The notes under the pieces: generated by a model
What the model was told of the DNA's origin: nothing
The model's database searches: none
What the model saw: only the letters and a program-made list of their open reading frames with translations
Source of the DNA: Xenorhabdus hominickii
GTDB lineage: Bacteria > Pseudomonadota > Gammaproteobacteria > Enterobacterales > Enterobacteriaceae
Direction of reading: 5' to 3'
NCBI RefSeq assembly: GCF_002632725.1
Contig: NZ_NJAI01000002.1
Location: 458,015 to 521,391, forward strand
Length of the DNA stretch: 63,377 nucleotides
Shown here: positions 11,353 to 22,527 of the stretch, one piece after another
Position numbering within the stretch: the stretch's first letter is position 1
Layout of the letters: each line of letters begins with the position of its first letter
Position numbers and translations under genes: made by a program

Positions 11353-11462
11353 TAACACTGAGAGAGCATCACAATATTAAACAAAACAACAGAGTTAACG
11401 GTGGAACTTTGCTTGTGGTATTCTGAGCCGCATTAAATTTATGGCCGTCATTTGGGGGATAT

Positions 11463-11642
11463 ATGGATCACCGTTTACTCGAAATCATTGCTTGCCCGGT
11501 ATGTCATGGCAAGCTCAGTTACGATAAAGAAAATTTTGAACTGATTTGCAAATTTGACCGCCTCGCTTTTCCTGTCCGTGATGGCATTCCTGTGTTGTTA
11601 GAAAATGAAGCACGTGCCTTGCCTACAGAGGAAAACAAATAA
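11463..11642 (+). CDS. ycaR: Trm112/UPF0434-family small protein YcaR
   Basis: This 59-residue protein begins [20 protein letters not shown] and keeps the CPVC knuckle near residue 11, C29, and the [11 protein letters not shown] core of the Trm112-like family. Some members activate methyltransferases; the role of YcaR itself is not settled. It sits between lpxK and kdsB as in E. coli (60 residues there), and its stop lies three bases before the kdsB start, so the pair is probably co-translated. GGGG is visible upstream of the ATG. Confidence 0.93.
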   Translation: MDHRLLEIIACPVCHGKLSYDKENFELICKFDRLAFPVRDGIPVLLENEARALPTEENK

Positions 11643-11645
11643 CCC

Positions 11646-12395
11646 ATGTTTACCGTTATCATTCCAGCCCGTTTTGCTTCCACTCGCCTGCCGGGAAAAC
11701 CATTGGCCGATATTCACGGAAAGCCAATGATTGTACGTGTTATGGAACGAGCGGTTCGTTCTGGCGCCAAACGGGTTATTGTCGCGACAGACAATCAAGA
11801 TGTTTTTAATGCCGTGATTGCCTCAGGTGGTGAAGCTTGCATGACAAGCGAAAACCATCATTCAGGTACAGAACGCTTGGCTGAAGTTATCGATAAATAT
11901 CAATTTGCTGATGATGAAATCATCGTGAATGTTCAGGGTGATGAACCCCTTATTCCAGAGAAAATCATTAAGCAAGTGGCTGATAACCTGGCTGGCAGTG
12001 ATGCAGGAATGGCAACACTTGCTGTGCAAATCAAAGATGCTGAAGAAGCATTTAATCCTAACGCCGTAAAAGTCGTGATGGATGCGAAAGGCTATGCGCT
12101 CTATTTTTCTCGCGCTACGATCCCATGGGAGCGTGATCGCTTTATACAGTCACAAGGAACGATCGGAGATAATTTCCTACGCCATATCGGGATTTATGCA
12201 TATCGGGCTGGTTTTATCCGGCGCTATGTCCAGTGGGCGCCAAGCCCATTGGAAAATATAGAGATGCTCGAACAATTAAGAGTGCTTTGGTATGGTGAAA
12301 AAATCCATGTGGCAAAAGCACTGCAAGCTCCCGGTGCTGGCGTTGATACACCGGAAGATTTGGAAGCTGTCAGAAACGTCTTTGTAGAATTCTAA
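11646..12395 (+). CDS. kdsB: 3-deoxy-manno-octulosonate cytidylyltransferase
   Basis: KdsB activates Kdo with CTP to give CMP-Kdo for the lipopolysaccharide inner core. The protein has 249 residues (E. coli 248), with the nucleotide-binding motif [14 protein letters not shown] near residue 7 and [10 protein letters not shown] near residue 97. The ATG follows ycaR closely. A strong terminator stands downstream. Confidence 0.97.
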   Translation: MFTVIIPARFASTRLPGKPLADIHGKPMIVRVMERAVRSGAKRVIVATDNQDVFNAVIASGGEACMTSENHHSGTERLAEVIDKYQFADDEIIVNVQGDEPLIPEKIIKQVADNLAGSDAGMATLAVQIKDAEEAFNPNAVKVVMDAKGYALYFSRATIPWERDRFIQSQGTIGDNFLRHIGIYAYRAGFIRRYVQWAPSPLENIEMLEQLRVLWYGEKIHVAKALQAPGAGVDTPEDLEAVRNVFVEF

Positions 12396-12436
12396 GCTTC
12401 ATGACTGGTTTAATGATCAATTAAGTATGAGTTAAA

Positions 12437-12469
12437 AGAGAATGCTGCCTTGTAGCATTCTCTTTTTTT
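12437..12469 (+). terminator. Intrinsic terminator between kdsB and elyC
   Basis: A perfect 10-bp stem (AGAGAATGCT at 12437-12446, AGCATTCTCT at 12454-12463) is followed by seven T. Four A precede it, so it can also stop elyC transcripts on the minus strand. Confidence 0.9.
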
Positions 12470-12515
12470 CAACGCTATTGCTTCAATCCTATGACCTTAA
12501 TATTAGGTTGTTTTT

Positions 12516-13352
12516 TTAACTGCTTTTTTGCTGGGATTCTTCTGGTTTTTCACCTTTGATATCCGTGCTTGTAGGCTTAATTGCTTGCCAGATAAGCCCT
12601 AATGTTTCATACCAGGCACGTTCCGTGTGTGAAAAATAATAGGAAGAGGGAATATATTTTTCCCAAGGATATAATGGTGTTGTGATGGCCAATTGGTTGG
12701 CAGGGGCTGCGATGGGGTGCATGCCACGTTGCTCAAAAAACTTTACTGACCTTGCCATATGGTTGGCAGAAGTAACAAGGATAAAAGGTTGTTGACCGAC
12801 CACTTTTTCAACTGCAGAAGCTTCCTCTTCTGTATCCAAAGGTTTTTTTAATGCTATCGTGTCTTCTACAGGAATTCCCATAGATTGTGCTACCATAGCA
12901 GCAACTTCGGCACTGCTAATTGAATTAACGCCTTTACCGCCGGTGAAAATCATTTTAGCGCCAGGATTAAGGTGATATAACCGAATTCCTTCAGTCACTC
13001 TGGGTAAGCTATTGCTGATAAGATTGGCACTGGGAGCCCATTGAGGGTTATAGGTGAAGCCGCCACCGAGAACCACAATGTATTTTACGGGATCATATTT
13101 TATGGTATCGCTATGTGCGGTGTCAGGCTCATAACGTTGAACATATTTTCCCTCAACAGGGAGTAAGAGCTTGTCCGCAACAGGCTGTAAGCTCAATAAA
13201 AGCAATATAAGCCAACTTAGAGATAAAATGGCTTTACCTGTTTTTTGCCAGCGGGTGAACCACAGTAATAGCAGTGCGGCGAAAGAGACAAGAATAATCA
13301 ATGGTAAAGGCATTAATAGCGAGCCGATAGATTTTTTTAGCAGGAATAGCAT
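12516..13352 (-). CDS. elyC: Envelope biogenesis factor ElyC (DUF218 protein)
   Basis: ElyC is a membrane protein that in E. coli is needed for peptidoglycan assembly at low temperature and affects use of the undecaprenyl carrier. The 278-residue protein (E. coli 259) has two N-terminal hydrophobic segments, then a DUF218 domain with VVLGGG and MIFTGGKG. The C terminus carries a polar tail longer than that of E. coli. It is transcribed opposite to kdsB and away from cmoM. Confidence 0.93.
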   Translation of the reverse strand: MLFLLKKSIGSLLMPLPLIILVSFAALLLLWFTRWQKTGKAILSLSWLILLLLSLQPVADKLLLPVEGKYVQRYEPDTAHSDTIKYDPVKYIVVLGGGFTYNPQWAPSANLISNSLPRVTEGIRLYHLNPGAKMIFTGGKGVNSISSAEVAAMVAQSMGIPVEDTIALKKPLDTEEEASAVEKVVGQQPFILVTSANHMARSVKFFEQRGMHPIAAPANQLAITTPLYPWEKYIPSSYYFSHTERAWYETLGLIWQAIKPTSTDIKGEKPEESQQKSS

Positions 13353-13532
13353 TGACAGGCCTTGATTTGGTTGAATTGTAATCGCATAGGGGCAAGTTTA
13401 AGGCTAAAAGTAGTTAATTAAATGATTACTGTGCCAAAATAACAATAGTAAAAACAGCAGTAGATAATATAACTACTCAATAGATAAATTAAACGTATAA
13501 ACGTAGCTAGCTTATAAGTGAGGCAGTTTTTC

Positions 13533-14303
13533 ATGCGGGATCGCAATTTCGATGATATTGCAGACAAATTTTCGCGTAATATTTATGGCACAACTAAAGG
13601 TAAAATCAGGCAGGCCGTTGTCTGGCAGGATATTAACGAATTGCTGAATCATTTGCCTCAACGTCCTTTACGCATTTTGGATGCAGGGGGTGGTGAAGGG
13701 AATATGGCTTGCCAATTGGCTGAATTAGGTCATCAGGTCATACTTTGTGATCTCTCCGAAGAGATGATCCAGCGGGCGAAATATAATGCAGAAGAGCGCT
13801 GTGTTCTCCATCAGATGCAATTTATTCAAAGCTCAGTACAAGAAATTCACCAACATATTAATCAACCCGTAGATCTGATTCTGTTTCATGCCGTATTGGA
13901 GTGGATCACAGACCAAAAAGATGCGATAGAAACACTGGGAAATATCATTGTACCCGGTGGAGCACTCTCATTAATGTTTTATAATGCTAATGGCTTGGTC
14001 ATGCGTAACGCCATCTTGGGTAATTTCCATTTGGCAACACCTAATATTCAGCGTCGCCGAAAACGTTCTTTATCGCCACAGAATCCACTAGTACCGGAAC
14101 AGGTATACCAATGGCTGAACGAACTCAAGATGGAAATAACAGGTAAAACAGGTGTGAGGGTTTTTCACGACTACTTGCAAAGCCGCCAGTTACAAAATGC
14201 AGATTTTCCGGCGTTGCTTGAACTTGAACAACGTTATTGCAGACAGGAGCCCTATATCAGCCTGGGGCGTTATATTCATGTGATGGCGCGCAAACTATCT
14301 TAA
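13533..14303 (+). CDS. cmoM: tRNA U34 carboxymethyltransferase-linked methyltransferase CmoM
   Basis: CmoM (formerly SmtA) uses S-adenosylmethionine to methylate 5-carboxymethoxyuridine at tRNA position 34. The 256-residue protein has the SAM motif LDAGGGEG at residues 49-56 and the conserved start RDRNFDDIADKFSRNIYG. The ATG at 13533 is preferred over an upstream frame start at 13518 because GTGAGG lies nine bases before it and the start matches the family. It is the first gene of the mukFEB operon, ten bases before mukF. Confidence 0.96.
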   Translation: MRDRNFDDIADKFSRNIYGTTKGKIRQAVVWQDINELLNHLPQRPLRILDAGGGEGNMACQLAELGHQVILCDLSEEMIQRAKYNAEERCVLHQMQFIQSSVQEIHQHINQPVDLILFHAVLEWITDQKDAIETLGNIIVPGGALSLMFYNANGLVMRNAILGNFHLATPNIQRRRKRSLSPQNPLVPEQVYQWLNELKMEITGKTGVRVFHDYLQSRQLQNADFPALLELEQRYCRQEPYISLGRYIHVMARKLS

Positions 14304-14313
14304 AGAGTGAATT

Positions 14314-15636
14314 ATGAGTGAATATTCCCAGACTGTTCCTGAACTTGTGTCCTGGGCCAGAAAAAATGACTTTTCAATCTCATTACCACCAGAGCGGTTG
14401 GCTTTCTTGCTGGCAATTTCTGTCCTGAACAGTGAACGGCTTGATGGTGAAATGAGTGAAGGGGAGCTGGTGGATGCTTTCCGTGAAGTGTGTAAGGGTT
14501 TTGAACAGACTTCTGAAACGGTATCTGTCAGGGCGAATAACGCCATTAACGATATGGTTCGTCAGAAACTACTTAACCGTTTTACCAGCGAATTGGCGGA
14601 TGGCAACGCTATCTACCGTTTGACGCCATTGGGAATTGGCATTAGCGATTATTATATTCGTCAGCGTGAGTTTTCCACGTTGCGTCTCTCCATGCAGTTA
14701 TCCATTGTCGCTAACGAACTGCATCGAGCGGCAGAAGCTGCTGAAGAAGGTGGTGATGAATTTCATTGGCATCGCAATGTTTTTGCACCACTTAAATATT
14801 CTGTCGCTGAAATTTTTGACAGTATCGATATGTCTCAGCGCTTGATGGATGAACAGCAAGACAGTGTAAAAACCGATATCGCTGCGCTGCTCAATCAGGA
14901 TTGGAAAGCCGCTATTGCCAATTGTGAACAGTTATTGTCTGAAACGTCAGGCACTCTGCGGGAACTTCAGGATACCCTGGAAGCGGCAGGTGACAAATTG
15001 CAGGCCAATCTCTTGCGCATTCAGGCTGCCAATATGGATAGCGGTGGTTCTGAACAGGTCGATAAATTGGTCTTTGATCTACAAGGCAAATTGGATCGGA
15101 TTATCAATTGGGGCCAACAAGCCATTGACCTCTGGATAGGTTATGACCGTCACGTTCACAAATTTATCCGAACCGCCATCGATATGGATAAAAACCGTAT
15201 TTTTGCCCAGCGTCTTCGTCAATCCATCCAACATTATTTGGACAACCCTTGGGCATTGACAATAGCCAACGCAGAGCGTTTGCTGGATGTGCGTGATGAA
15301 GAGCTGACTCTGCGTAATGAAGAGGTAATGGGAGAATTACCGCCAGAAATGGAATACGAAGAGTTCAGTGAAATCAACGAACAATTGGCTGACATGGTGG
15401 AGCAGGCGCTGGCGGTTTACCAACAAGCAAAACTTCCTCTGGATTTGGGAGCTGTACTGCGCGACTACCTTGCTCAGCATCCACGTAAGCGTCATTTTGA
15501 TGTGGCGCGTATCCTGGTGGATCAGGCAGTACGATTGGGCGTTGCGGAAGCGGATTTCTCTGGGTTGCCAGCGGAATGGTTAGCGATTAATGATTACGGA
15601 GCCAAGGTGCAGGCACATGTCATCGATACATATTGA
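14314..15636 (+). CDS. mukF: Chromosome partition protein MukF (kleisin)
   Basis: MukF links MukB heads and binds MukE in the condensin-like complex that compacts and segregates the chromosome. Its 440 residues equal E. coli MukF. The N-terminal winged-helix region and C-terminal head-binding region are both present. It overlaps the start of mukE by 20 bases. Confidence 0.97.
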   Translation: MSEYSQTVPELVSWARKNDFSISLPPERLAFLLAISVLNSERLDGEMSEGELVDAFREVCKGFEQTSETVSVRANNAINDMVRQKLLNRFTSELADGNAIYRLTPLGIGISDYYIRQREFSTLRLSMQLSIVANELHRAAEAAEEGGDEFHWHRNVFAPLKYSVAEIFDSIDMSQRLMDEQQDSVKTDIAALLNQDWKAAIANCEQLLSETSGTLRELQDTLEAAGDKLQANLLRIQAANMDSGGSEQVDKLVFDLQGKLDRIINWGQQAIDLWIGYDRHVHKFIRTAIDMDKNRIFAQRLRQSIQHYLDNPWALTIANAERLLDVRDEELTLRNEEVMGELPPEMEYEEFSEINEQLADMVEQALAVYQQAKLPLDLGAVLRDYLAQHPRKRHFDVARILVDQAVRLGVAEADFSGLPAEWLAINDYGAKVQAHVIDTY

Positions 15637-16339
15637 ACAATTTATGCCAGTTAAACTGGCTCAGGCATTATCCAACACACTTTTCCCTGAATTAGACAGC
15701 CAGCTTCGTTCCGGGCGTCATATCAGCATGGATGATCTGGATAACCATGCTTTTCTGATGGATTTTCAGGAAGAGTTGGAAATGTTTTATGCGCGTTATA
15801 ACGTCGAGTTAATCCGTGCACCCGAAGGTTTTTTCTACCTGCGTCCCCGTTCCACGGCGTTGATCCCGCGTTCTGTCCTGTCCGAATTGGATATGATGGT
15901 AGGTAAAATTTTGTGCTACCTCTACCTCAGCCCTGAGCGTCTGTCCAATCACGGGATATTTACCTCTCAGGAACTGTATGAAGAACTGCTGTCATTGGCG
16001 GATGAAAATAAGCTGATGAAATTAGTGAACCAACGTTCTACCGGTTCCGATCTGGACAAACAGAAATTACAGGAAAAAGTACGAACGTCACTAAACCGCT
16101 TGCGCCGTTTGGGCATGGTTTATTTCCTGCAAAACGATAGCAGCAAATTTACGATCACCGAATCTGTATTCCGTTTCGGTGCAGATGTACGCAGCGGTGA
16201 CGACCCACGCGAGGCACAATTGCGGATGATCCGTTATGGAGAGGCTATGGCGATAGAAGGGGACGCATCGCAGAAAGATAATGAATATGAAGAAGTATCA
16301 GAACATTCAGCAGAAGGTGCGGAGGATGAGCAGTCATGA
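15617..16339 (+). CDS. mukE: Chromosome partition protein MukE
   Basis: MukE is the KITE-like subunit that binds MukF. The 240-residue protein (E. coli 234) has the conserved stretch [20 protein letters not shown] and an acidic C-terminal tail. An open frame reaches back to 15590, but the ATG at 15617 gives [18 protein letters not shown], matching the family. It overlaps mukF by 20 bases and mukB by four (ATGA), so MukF, MukE and MukB are translationally coupled. Confidence 0.96.
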   Translation: MSSIHIEQFMPVKLAQALSNTLFPELDSQLRSGRHISMDDLDNHAFLMDFQEELEMFYARYNVELIRAPEGFFYLRPRSTALIPRSVLSELDMMVGKILCYLYLSPERLSNHGIFTSQELYEELLSLADENKLMKLVNQRSTGSDLDKQKLQEKVRTSLNRLRRLGMVYFLQNDSSKFTITESVFRFGADVRSGDDPREAQLRMIRYGEAMAIEGDASQKDNEYEEVSEHSAEGAEDEQS

Positions 16340-19300
16340 TTGAACGCGGTAAATTTCGCTCACTGACGTTAGTTAACTGGAATGGCTTTTTTGCCAGAAC
16401 CTTTGATCTTGACGAGCTTGTAACGACCTTATCAGGCGGTAACGGCGCAGGTAAATCTACTACGATGGCCGCATTTGTGACCGCGTTAATTCCTGATTTA
16501 ACATTGCTTCATTTCCGCAATACGACAGAGGCGGGTGCAACCAGTGGTTCCCGCGATAAAGGTTTGCACGGTAAATTACGTTCAGGCGTCTGTTATTCCA
16601 CGCTGGATGTGGTCAATTCCCGTCATCAACGCATCATTGCGGGTGTGCGTTTGCAACAGATTGCCGGGCGTGACCGCAAGGTGGATATCAAACCATTTAT
16701 GATTCAGGGTGTCCCTGCATCAATCCAGCCGACGCAGTTACTGACTGAAAACATTAACGAACGTCAGGCGCGGGTTCTGCCATTAAATGAATTGAAAGAA
16801 CGCCTTGATGAGATGGAAGGCGTTCAGTTTAAACAATTCAACTCGATTACGGATTATCATGCCCTGATGTTTGATTTGGGAGTGATTCCGAAACGTTTGC
16901 GTTCATCAAGTGATCGCAGTAAGTTTTATCGTCTGATAGAAGCATCGTTATATGGCGGGATTTCCAGCGCCATTACCCGCTCACTGCGTGATTACTTACT
17001 GCCGGAAAACAGCGGTGTCAGGAAAGCATTTCAGGATATGGAAGCCGCATTGCGTGAAAACCGTATCACACTGGAAGCGATCCGTGTAACCCAATCTGAC
17101 CGTGATCTTTTCAAACATCTTATCACTGAAGCGACGGCCTATGTTTCTGCTGACTATATGCGTCATGCCAACGAACGTCGAGTCCATCTGGACGAAGCCT
17201 TGGGCTTACGCAGTGAACTATTTGGCAGTCGCCGCCAATTGGTGTCTGAACAGTATCGCCATGTTGAAATGGCGAGGGAGCTGGCCGAACAAAGTGGTGT
17301 ATCTTCTGATTTAGAAATGGATTATCAGGCGGCCAGTGACCACCTGAATCTGGTTCAGACTGCGATGCGCCAGCAGGAAAAAATTGATCGTTATCAATCC
17401 GATGTTGAAGAACTGACTTATCGACTGGAAGAACAGACCGAGGTCGTTGAAGAGGCGAAAGAGCTACAGGCGGAATATGAAGCCATATCTGAAGCGGCTG
17501 AACAGGAAGTGGATGAATTAAAAAGCCAACTCGCTGATTATCAGCAGGCCTTGGATGTTCAGCAAACTCGCGCTATTCAATATCAGCAGGCTCTGCAAGC
17601 ATTAGAGCGTGCCCGTGAACTTTGTCAGCTTCCTGATCTGTCGATAGATAATGCAGATGAATGGCAGGAAACCTATCAAGCCAAAGCACAGCAAGCGACT
17701 GAAACTTTGTTGGCGTTAGAGCAAAAATTAAGTGTCGCTGATGCTGCTCATAGTCAGTTCGAACAGGCTTATCAACTGGTGAAAAACATCGTTGGTGAAG
17801 TAAGCCGCAGTGAAGCGTGGCAAGCTGCTCGTGAAGTCTTGCGTAATTGGCCTTCCCAACGTCATTTAGCGGATCGGGTTCAACCTCTGCGTATTCAATT
17901 GGCTGAATTGGAACAACGTTTGAACAGCCAAAAAAATGCAGAGCGTCTTCTGGGGGAATTTTGTAAACGCCATAACCAGCAATATCAGGCGGAAGATTTA
18001 GAGGCGTTACAGAGCGAATTGGAAGCCCAGTTGGAAGAACTAAGCCTGAGTGCCAATGAAAGCGGCGAACGCCGTATGCTGATGCGTCAGGAGCTTGAAC
18101 AACTTAAGCAGAAAATTCAGAGGCTGACAGCGAGAGCGCCAGAGTGGTTGGCGGCACAGGAAACGTTGAACCAGCTTTGTGAACAAAGTAATGAGGTGTT
18201 CGAAAGCGGTCATGGTGTCACTGAATACATGCAGCAATTGCTGGAGCAAGAGCGTGAAATTACGGTTGAACGTGATGATGTTGCAGCGCAGAAACGCGAA
18301 CTGGAAAAGCAGATTGAGCGTTTAAGTCAGCCAAGTGGTGCCGAAGATGCCCGATTACTGGCACTGGCGGAACGTTTCGGTGGCGTCTTGCTCTCAGAGA
18401 TTTATGATGACATCACTCTTGATGATGCCCCTTACTTCTCTGCGCTTTATGGTCCGGCACGCCATGGTATCGTTGTGCCTGATCTCTCGTTGGTACGTCC
18501 GCACCTTGAAGCATTAGAAGATTGCCCGGAAGATCTCTATCTGATAGAGGGAGATCCGCAATCGTTCGATGACAGCGTATTCCATTCCGAAGAGCAGAAA
18601 AATGCGGTTCTGGTGAAATCATCTGATCGTCAGTGGCGTTATTCCCGTTATCCTGACGTTCCGCTGTTTGGACGCGCAGCGAGGGAAAATCGCCTGGAAG
18701 CTCTCAGCCTTGAGCGTGATACTTTAGCTGAACGTTACGCAACACTTTCGTTTGATGTTCAGAAAATCCAGCGAGCACATCAGGCTTTCAGTCGTTTTGT
18801 CGGTAAACACTTGTCTGTTGCATTTGATGACGATCCAGAAGCAGAAATCCGCAACCTTAATCAGCGTCGAACTGAACTGGAGCGAGAATTATCTCAATTT
18901 GAAGCCCAGGCTCAACAGCATCAGCAAAAACTCGCTCACATAAAAGAGAGTTTGTCAGCATTGAACCGCTTGATCCCTCAAATCACAATTTTGTTGGATG
19001 AAACGCTGATTGACCGGGTAGAAACCGTTCGTGAAGAAATGGGTGAAGCTCAGGATGCGGCGAAATTCCTGCAACAACACAGTCATGTACTGATTAAACT
19101 TGAACCGCTGGTTGCTGTTTTACAAAGCGATCCACAGCAACATGAGCAGTTGCAAAAAGATTATGAAACAGCGAAACATAGCCAGAATAAATCTAAGCAA
19201 CAAGCTTTCTTCCTGACGGAAGTTGTACAGCGTCGTGCTCATTTCAGTTACAGTGATTCTGCGGGTATGCTCAATGAAAATGCTGATTTGAACGATAAAC

Positions 19301-20799
19301 TACGTCAGCGTCTGGAGCATGCGGAATCTGATCGCAGCCGTGCACGCGAACAATTGCGCCAACAGCAGTCACAATATGCGCAGTTCAATCAAGTATTGGC
19401 ATCACTGAAAAGTTCTTATGACACCAAACAGGATATGTTGAAAGAACTTGAACAAGAGTTGAAAGACATTGGTGTTCAGGCCGATGCTAATGCTGAAAGC
19501 TGTGCTCGTGAACGTCGTGACCAGCTACATGCGGCTGTAAGTACTAACCGATCCCGTATTAACCAGCTTGAGAAACAGATCGCATTCTGTGAAGCTGAAA
19601 TGGAAAACCTCCAGAAGAAACTACGTAAATCTGAGCGTGATTATTACCAGAAGCGTGAGCAGGTTGTTTCTTCGAAAGCGGGTTGGTGCAGTGTGATGCG
19701 TATGGTGAAAGACAATGGCGTTGAGCGCCGCTTGCATCGCCGTGAACTGGCCTATATGGAAGGCGATGATTTACGTTCAATGTCGGATAAAGCGTTGGGG
19801 GCATTGCGTCTGGCGGTAGCCGACAATGAACATCTGCGTGATGCTTTGCGTTTGTCTGAAGATCCAAAACGCCCTGAACGTAAAATTCAATTCTTCGTGG
19901 CAGTGTACCAACACCTGCGTGAACGTATTCGTCAGGATATTATCCGTACAGATGATCCGGTTGATGCCATTGAGCAGATGGAAATTGAACTGGCTCGCCT
20001 GACAGAAGAATTGACGGCACGAGAGCAGAAATTGGCGATCAGTTCCAAAAGCGTCGCGAATATCATTCGCAAAACTATTCAGCGTGAACAGAACCGCATC
20101 CGTATGCTTAATCAGGGATTGCAGGCTGTTTCTTTCGGACAGGTGGGTGGTGTACGTCTGAATGTCAATGTACGTGAAAGTCACTCTATATTGCTGGATG
20201 TACTTTCTGAACAGCAGGAACAACACCAAGACTTGTTTAATAGCCAGCGTTTGACCTTCTCAGAAGCAATGGCGAAACTTTACCAGCGCCTGAACCCACA
20301 AATGGATATGGGACAGCGTTTACCTCAGACCATTGGTGAGGAATTGTTGGATTACCGTAATTACCTAGAACTGGAAGTTGAAGTCAACCGTGGTTCAGAT
20401 GGTTGGCTCAAAGCGGAAAGTGGAGCACTTTCTACAGGGGAAGCCATTGGTACGGGGATGTCAATTCTGGTTATGGTTGTACAGAGCTGGGAAGAGGAAT
20501 CATGCCGTCTACGCGGTAAAGATATCTCGCCATGTCGTTTGTTGTTCCTTGATGAAGCTGCGCGTTTGGATGCGAAATCAATTGCAACACTGTTTGAATT
20601 GTGTGAACGTTTACATATGCAGTTAATTATCGCGGCACCAGAGAATATCAGCCCAGAGAAAGGAACAACTTATAAACTGGTGCGTAAGATCTTTAATAAT
20701 CAAGAACATGTGCATGTTGTTGGATTGCGTGGTTTTGGGCAAGACATTCCGTCCACAGAACAACCTCAAACACAGGCTCAACCAATATTGGAAGAATAA
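16336..20799 (+). CDS. mukB: Chromosome partition protein MukB (SMC-like ATPase)
   Basis: MukB is the SMC-like motor of the MukBEF condensin. The 1487-residue protein (E. coli 1486) has Walker [10 protein letters not shown] at residues 34-42, long coiled coils on either side of a hinge around residues 650-780, a signature [11 protein letters not shown] near residue 1365 and Walker [13 protein letters not shown] near residue 1402. The gene ends the cmoM-mukFEB operon. MukB pairs functionally with MatP, whose gene is also in this window and which keeps MukB away from the Ter region in E. coli. Confidence 0.98.
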   Translation: MIERGKFRSLTLVNWNGFFARTFDLDELVTTLSGGNGAGKSTTMAAFVTALIPDLTLLHFRNTTEAGATSGSRDKGLHGKLRSGVCYSTLDVVNSRHQRIIAGVRLQQIAGRDRKVDIKPFMIQGVPASIQPTQLLTENINERQARVLPLNELKERLDEMEGVQFKQFNSITDYHALMFDLGVIPKRLRSSSDRSKFYRLIEASLYGGISSAITRSLRDYLLPENSGVRKAFQDMEAALRENRITLEAIRVTQSDRDLFKHLITEATAYVSADYMRHANERRVHLDEALGLRSELFGSRRQLVSEQYRHVEMARELAEQSGVSSDLEMDYQAASDHLNLVQTAMRQQEKIDRYQSDVEELTYRLEEQTEVVEEAKELQAEYEAISEAAEQEVDELKSQLADYQQALDVQQTRAIQYQQALQALERARELCQLPDLSIDNADEWQETYQAKAQQATETLLALEQKLSVADAAHSQFEQAYQLVKNIVGEVSRSEAWQAAREVLRNWPSQRHLADRVQPLRIQLAELEQRLNSQKNAERLLGEFCKRHNQQYQAEDLEALQSELEAQLEELSLSANESGERRMLMRQELEQLKQKIQRLTARAPEWLAAQETLNQLCEQSNEVFESGHGVTEYMQQLLEQEREITVERDDVAAQKRELEKQIERLSQPSGAEDARLLALAERFGGVLLSEIYDDITLDDAPYFSALYGPARHGIVVPDLSLVRPHLEALEDCPEDLYLIEGDPQSFDDSVFHSEEQKNAVLVKSSDRQWRYSRYPDVPLFGRAARENRLEALSLERDTLAERYATLSFDVQKIQRAHQAFSRFVGKHLSVAFDDDPEAEIRNLNQRRTELERELSQFEAQAQQHQQKLAHIKESLSALNRLIPQITILLDETLIDRVETVREEMGEAQDAAKFLQQHSHVLIKLEPLVAVLQSDPQQHEQLQKDYETAKHSQNKSKQQAFFLTEVVQRRAHFSYSDSAGMLNENADLNDKLRQRLEHAESDRSRAREQLRQQQSQYAQFNQVLASLKSSYDTKQDMLKELEQELKDIGVQADANAESCARERRDQLHAAVSTNRSRINQLEKQIAFCEAEMENLQKKLRKSERDYYQKREQVVSSKAGWCSVMRMVKDNGVERRLHRRELAYMEGDDLRSMSDKALGALRLAVADNEHLRDALRLSEDPKRPERKIQFFVAVYQHLRERIRQDIIRTDDPVDAIEQMEIELARLTEELTAREQKLAISSKSVANIIRKTIQREQNRIRMLNQGLQAVSFGQVGGVRLNVNVRESHSILLDVLSEQQEQHQDLFNSQRLTFSEAMAKLYQRLNPQMDMGQRLPQTIGEELLDYRNYLELEVEVNRGSDGWLKAESGALSTGEAIGTGMSILVMVVQSWEEESCRLRGKDISPCRLLFLDEAARLDAKSIATLFELCERLHMQLIIAAPENISPEKGTTYKLVRKIFNNQEHVHVVGLRGFGQDIPSTEQPQTQAQPILEE

Positions 20800-20831
20800 C
20801 TCCATCGTTGGATGATGTCTCTATTGTTACA

Positions 20832-20905
20832 AAGGAGGCCATATATACTATGACCTCCTTAATTTATTGACCTCTTTAATTTATGGCCTCCTCAATTGAG
20901 GTAAA
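20832..20905 (+). terminator. Hairpin and short repeats after mukB
   Basis: AAGGAGG at 20832-20838 pairs with CCTCCTT at 20854-20860. The downstream arm then recurs in degenerate form: ACCTCCTTAATTTATT, ACCTCTTTAATTTATG and GCCTCCTCAATTGAGG. The last unit contains a 12-bp palindrome (20890-20901) followed by a T-rich stretch. The block probably ends the muk transcript; the repetition is unusual. Confidence 0.5.
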
Positions 20906-20988
20906 TTTTTCTGGGTAGTTGTTTAATATGTCCTTATCCATCCTGATTTAATGTACGAAATACAAGTAGAAAAATAAGGAATGAGTTA

Positions 20989-21579
20989 ATGATAAATCCT
21001 AAAGACATTATCTTTTTTCCTGAATCAGATCCTAATGAAAACCCTTGGGTGCATGGGAAACCTACTGATGAGGTGATAGACGTTGTGGAATATAACTCTG
21101 AATGGGTGACCACATGGCTGCAACTCTCTCCTTCCTTGAAAAAAGCCCTTGGAAACATTGCCCTAAATATTGAGCACGTTGGTTCAACGGCAGTTCCTGG
21201 GCTTGCTGCTAAGCCAATTATCGATATTGATTTGATTGTGGAAGATCCAACTCAGGAAGAAAAGTATGTCCCTGCATTGGAACGGCTTGGTTATGATTTA
21301 ACGGTGCGTGAACCGAGTTTTTATCAGCATCGGTGCTTTCGTTTGATAAAACCACGCGTCAACCTTCATGTTTTTGGCCCTGATTGCCCTGAACACATTC
21401 GCCATATTTTGTTTCGTGATTGGCTCCGAGAACATCCTGAAGATTGTCTGCGATATATGGATGCAAAGGTCAATGCCAAAGATAATGTCAATCAGGTAAT
21501 GCAATATAATCAGCGGAAAGAGCAGGTGATACGTGATATTTATCAGCGTATATTCGAAAACAAGGGATTATTGTCGTAA
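20989..21579 (+). CDS. GrpB-family (UPF0157) protein
   Basis: The 196-residue protein has the GrpB-family signature IEHVGSTAVPGLAAKPIIDI, which resembles a nucleotidyltransferase active site (GS followed by DxD-like acids). The biochemical role of the family is poorly known, and some members are fused to dephospho-CoA kinase. The ATG has AAGGA upstream. It is not part of the E. coli order here; it lies with the acetyltransferase and aphA in an accessory pocket between mukB and ldtD. Confidence 0.85.
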   Translation: MINPKDIIFFPESDPNENPWVHGKPTDEVIDVVEYNSEWVTTWLQLSPSLKKALGNIALNIEHVGSTAVPGLAAKPIIDIDLIVEDPTQEEKYVPALERLGYDLTVREPSFYQHRCFRLIKPRVNLHVFGPDCPEHIRHILFRDWLREHPEDCLRYMDAKVNAKDNVNQVMQYNQRKEQVIRDIYQRIFENKGLLS

Positions 21580-21633
21580 TTCTGATTGCGTTCGGATACT
21601 GTCGTAAATTTTACTATTTTCGGGTAATTATTT

Positions 21634-22269
21634 ATGGATGAAAATCAAAAACATTGGTCGAAAGTTGAATATTTACATTCAACAGTAACTAACCCCAACA
21701 TAAAAATTAAAGGTACACACAGTTATTACAGTCATTGTTGGAGTGATAGTTTTGAAAAAAGCGTTGTTCGTTATCTTCATGGTGATGAAATCAGTCTTGG
21801 GTGGGAACCTTTAGGCGTAGTTGATCAGCTTTATATAGGAAATTACGTCTGTATCGCATCAGAAGCTGTCATTCTTATGGGAGGCAATCATACTCATCGA
21901 ATGGATTGGTTTTCTTTCTATCCTTTTTTGGAAGGAATAAAAGAGTCCTATCAGCATTCTGGTGATACGATTTTATCTGATGGATGTTGGATTGGTATGC
22001 GTTCAATGATTATGCCTGGTGTCACCATTGGTGAAGGCGCGGTTGTTGCTGCGGGTAGTATTGTGACGAAAGATGTGGCTCCCTATACTGTAGTGGGTGG
22101 AAACCCTGCGCGATTCATCAAACATCGTTTTGAACTATCGATTATATCAAAGTTATTGGCACTAAGAATTTATGATTTGGATGAGGATAGGGTGAAGAAA
22201 TTACTCCCTTATTTGAAAAGCAATGACATAGACTCTCTTGAGTCAGCGTATCATTCTCTTAATCAGTAA
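21634..22269 (+). CDS. CatB/Vat-family hexapeptide-repeat acetyltransferase
   Basis: The 211-residue protein has the layout of xenobiotic acetyltransferases: an N-terminal region SNPNI-like ([15 protein letters not shown]), the catalytic-histidine segment [10 protein letters not shown] with H88 in the position used by CatB and Vat, and hexapeptide repeats [19 protein letters not shown] and [14 protein letters not shown]. Relatives acetylate chloramphenicol or streptogramins with acetyl-CoA, but many chromosomal members have unknown substrates, so resistance is not implied. It lies 54 bases after the GrpB-like gene. Confidence 0.85.
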   Translation: MDENQKHWSKVEYLHSTVTNPNIKIKGTHSYYSHCWSDSFEKSVVRYLHGDEISLGWEPLGVVDQLYIGNYVCIASEAVILMGGNHTHRMDWFSFYPFLEGIKESYQHSGDTILSDGCWIGMRSMIMPGVTIGEGAVVAAGSIVTKDVAPYTVVGGNPARFIKHRFELSIISKLLALRIYDLDEDRVKKLLPYLKSNDIDSLESAYHSLNQ

Positions 22270-22527
22270 TGAAAAAAATCTGTTACTCATCATGTTATAA
22301 TCAATATGACGAATAAAATAATTTGGATAGTATAATTTACCACAAGCAATTTGGATGATTTTTATTAGATTGTTTATAAGATAAGCTTATGCTTTATATG
22401 TAAATATTATGAATATATTGATGTGAAAATAATAACATCAAGTTATTGTGCGATATATCCCATTTTAATATGATGAGAACGTTTACTATTCCACGCTTTT
22501 GTGATCAACTTGAATCAAGGAATAACA

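Noticed and set aside
21634..22269. A chloramphenicol or streptogramin resistance gene
   Set aside because: The family match is clear but many chromosomal members have other or unknown substrates; resistance cannot be claimed from sequence alone.
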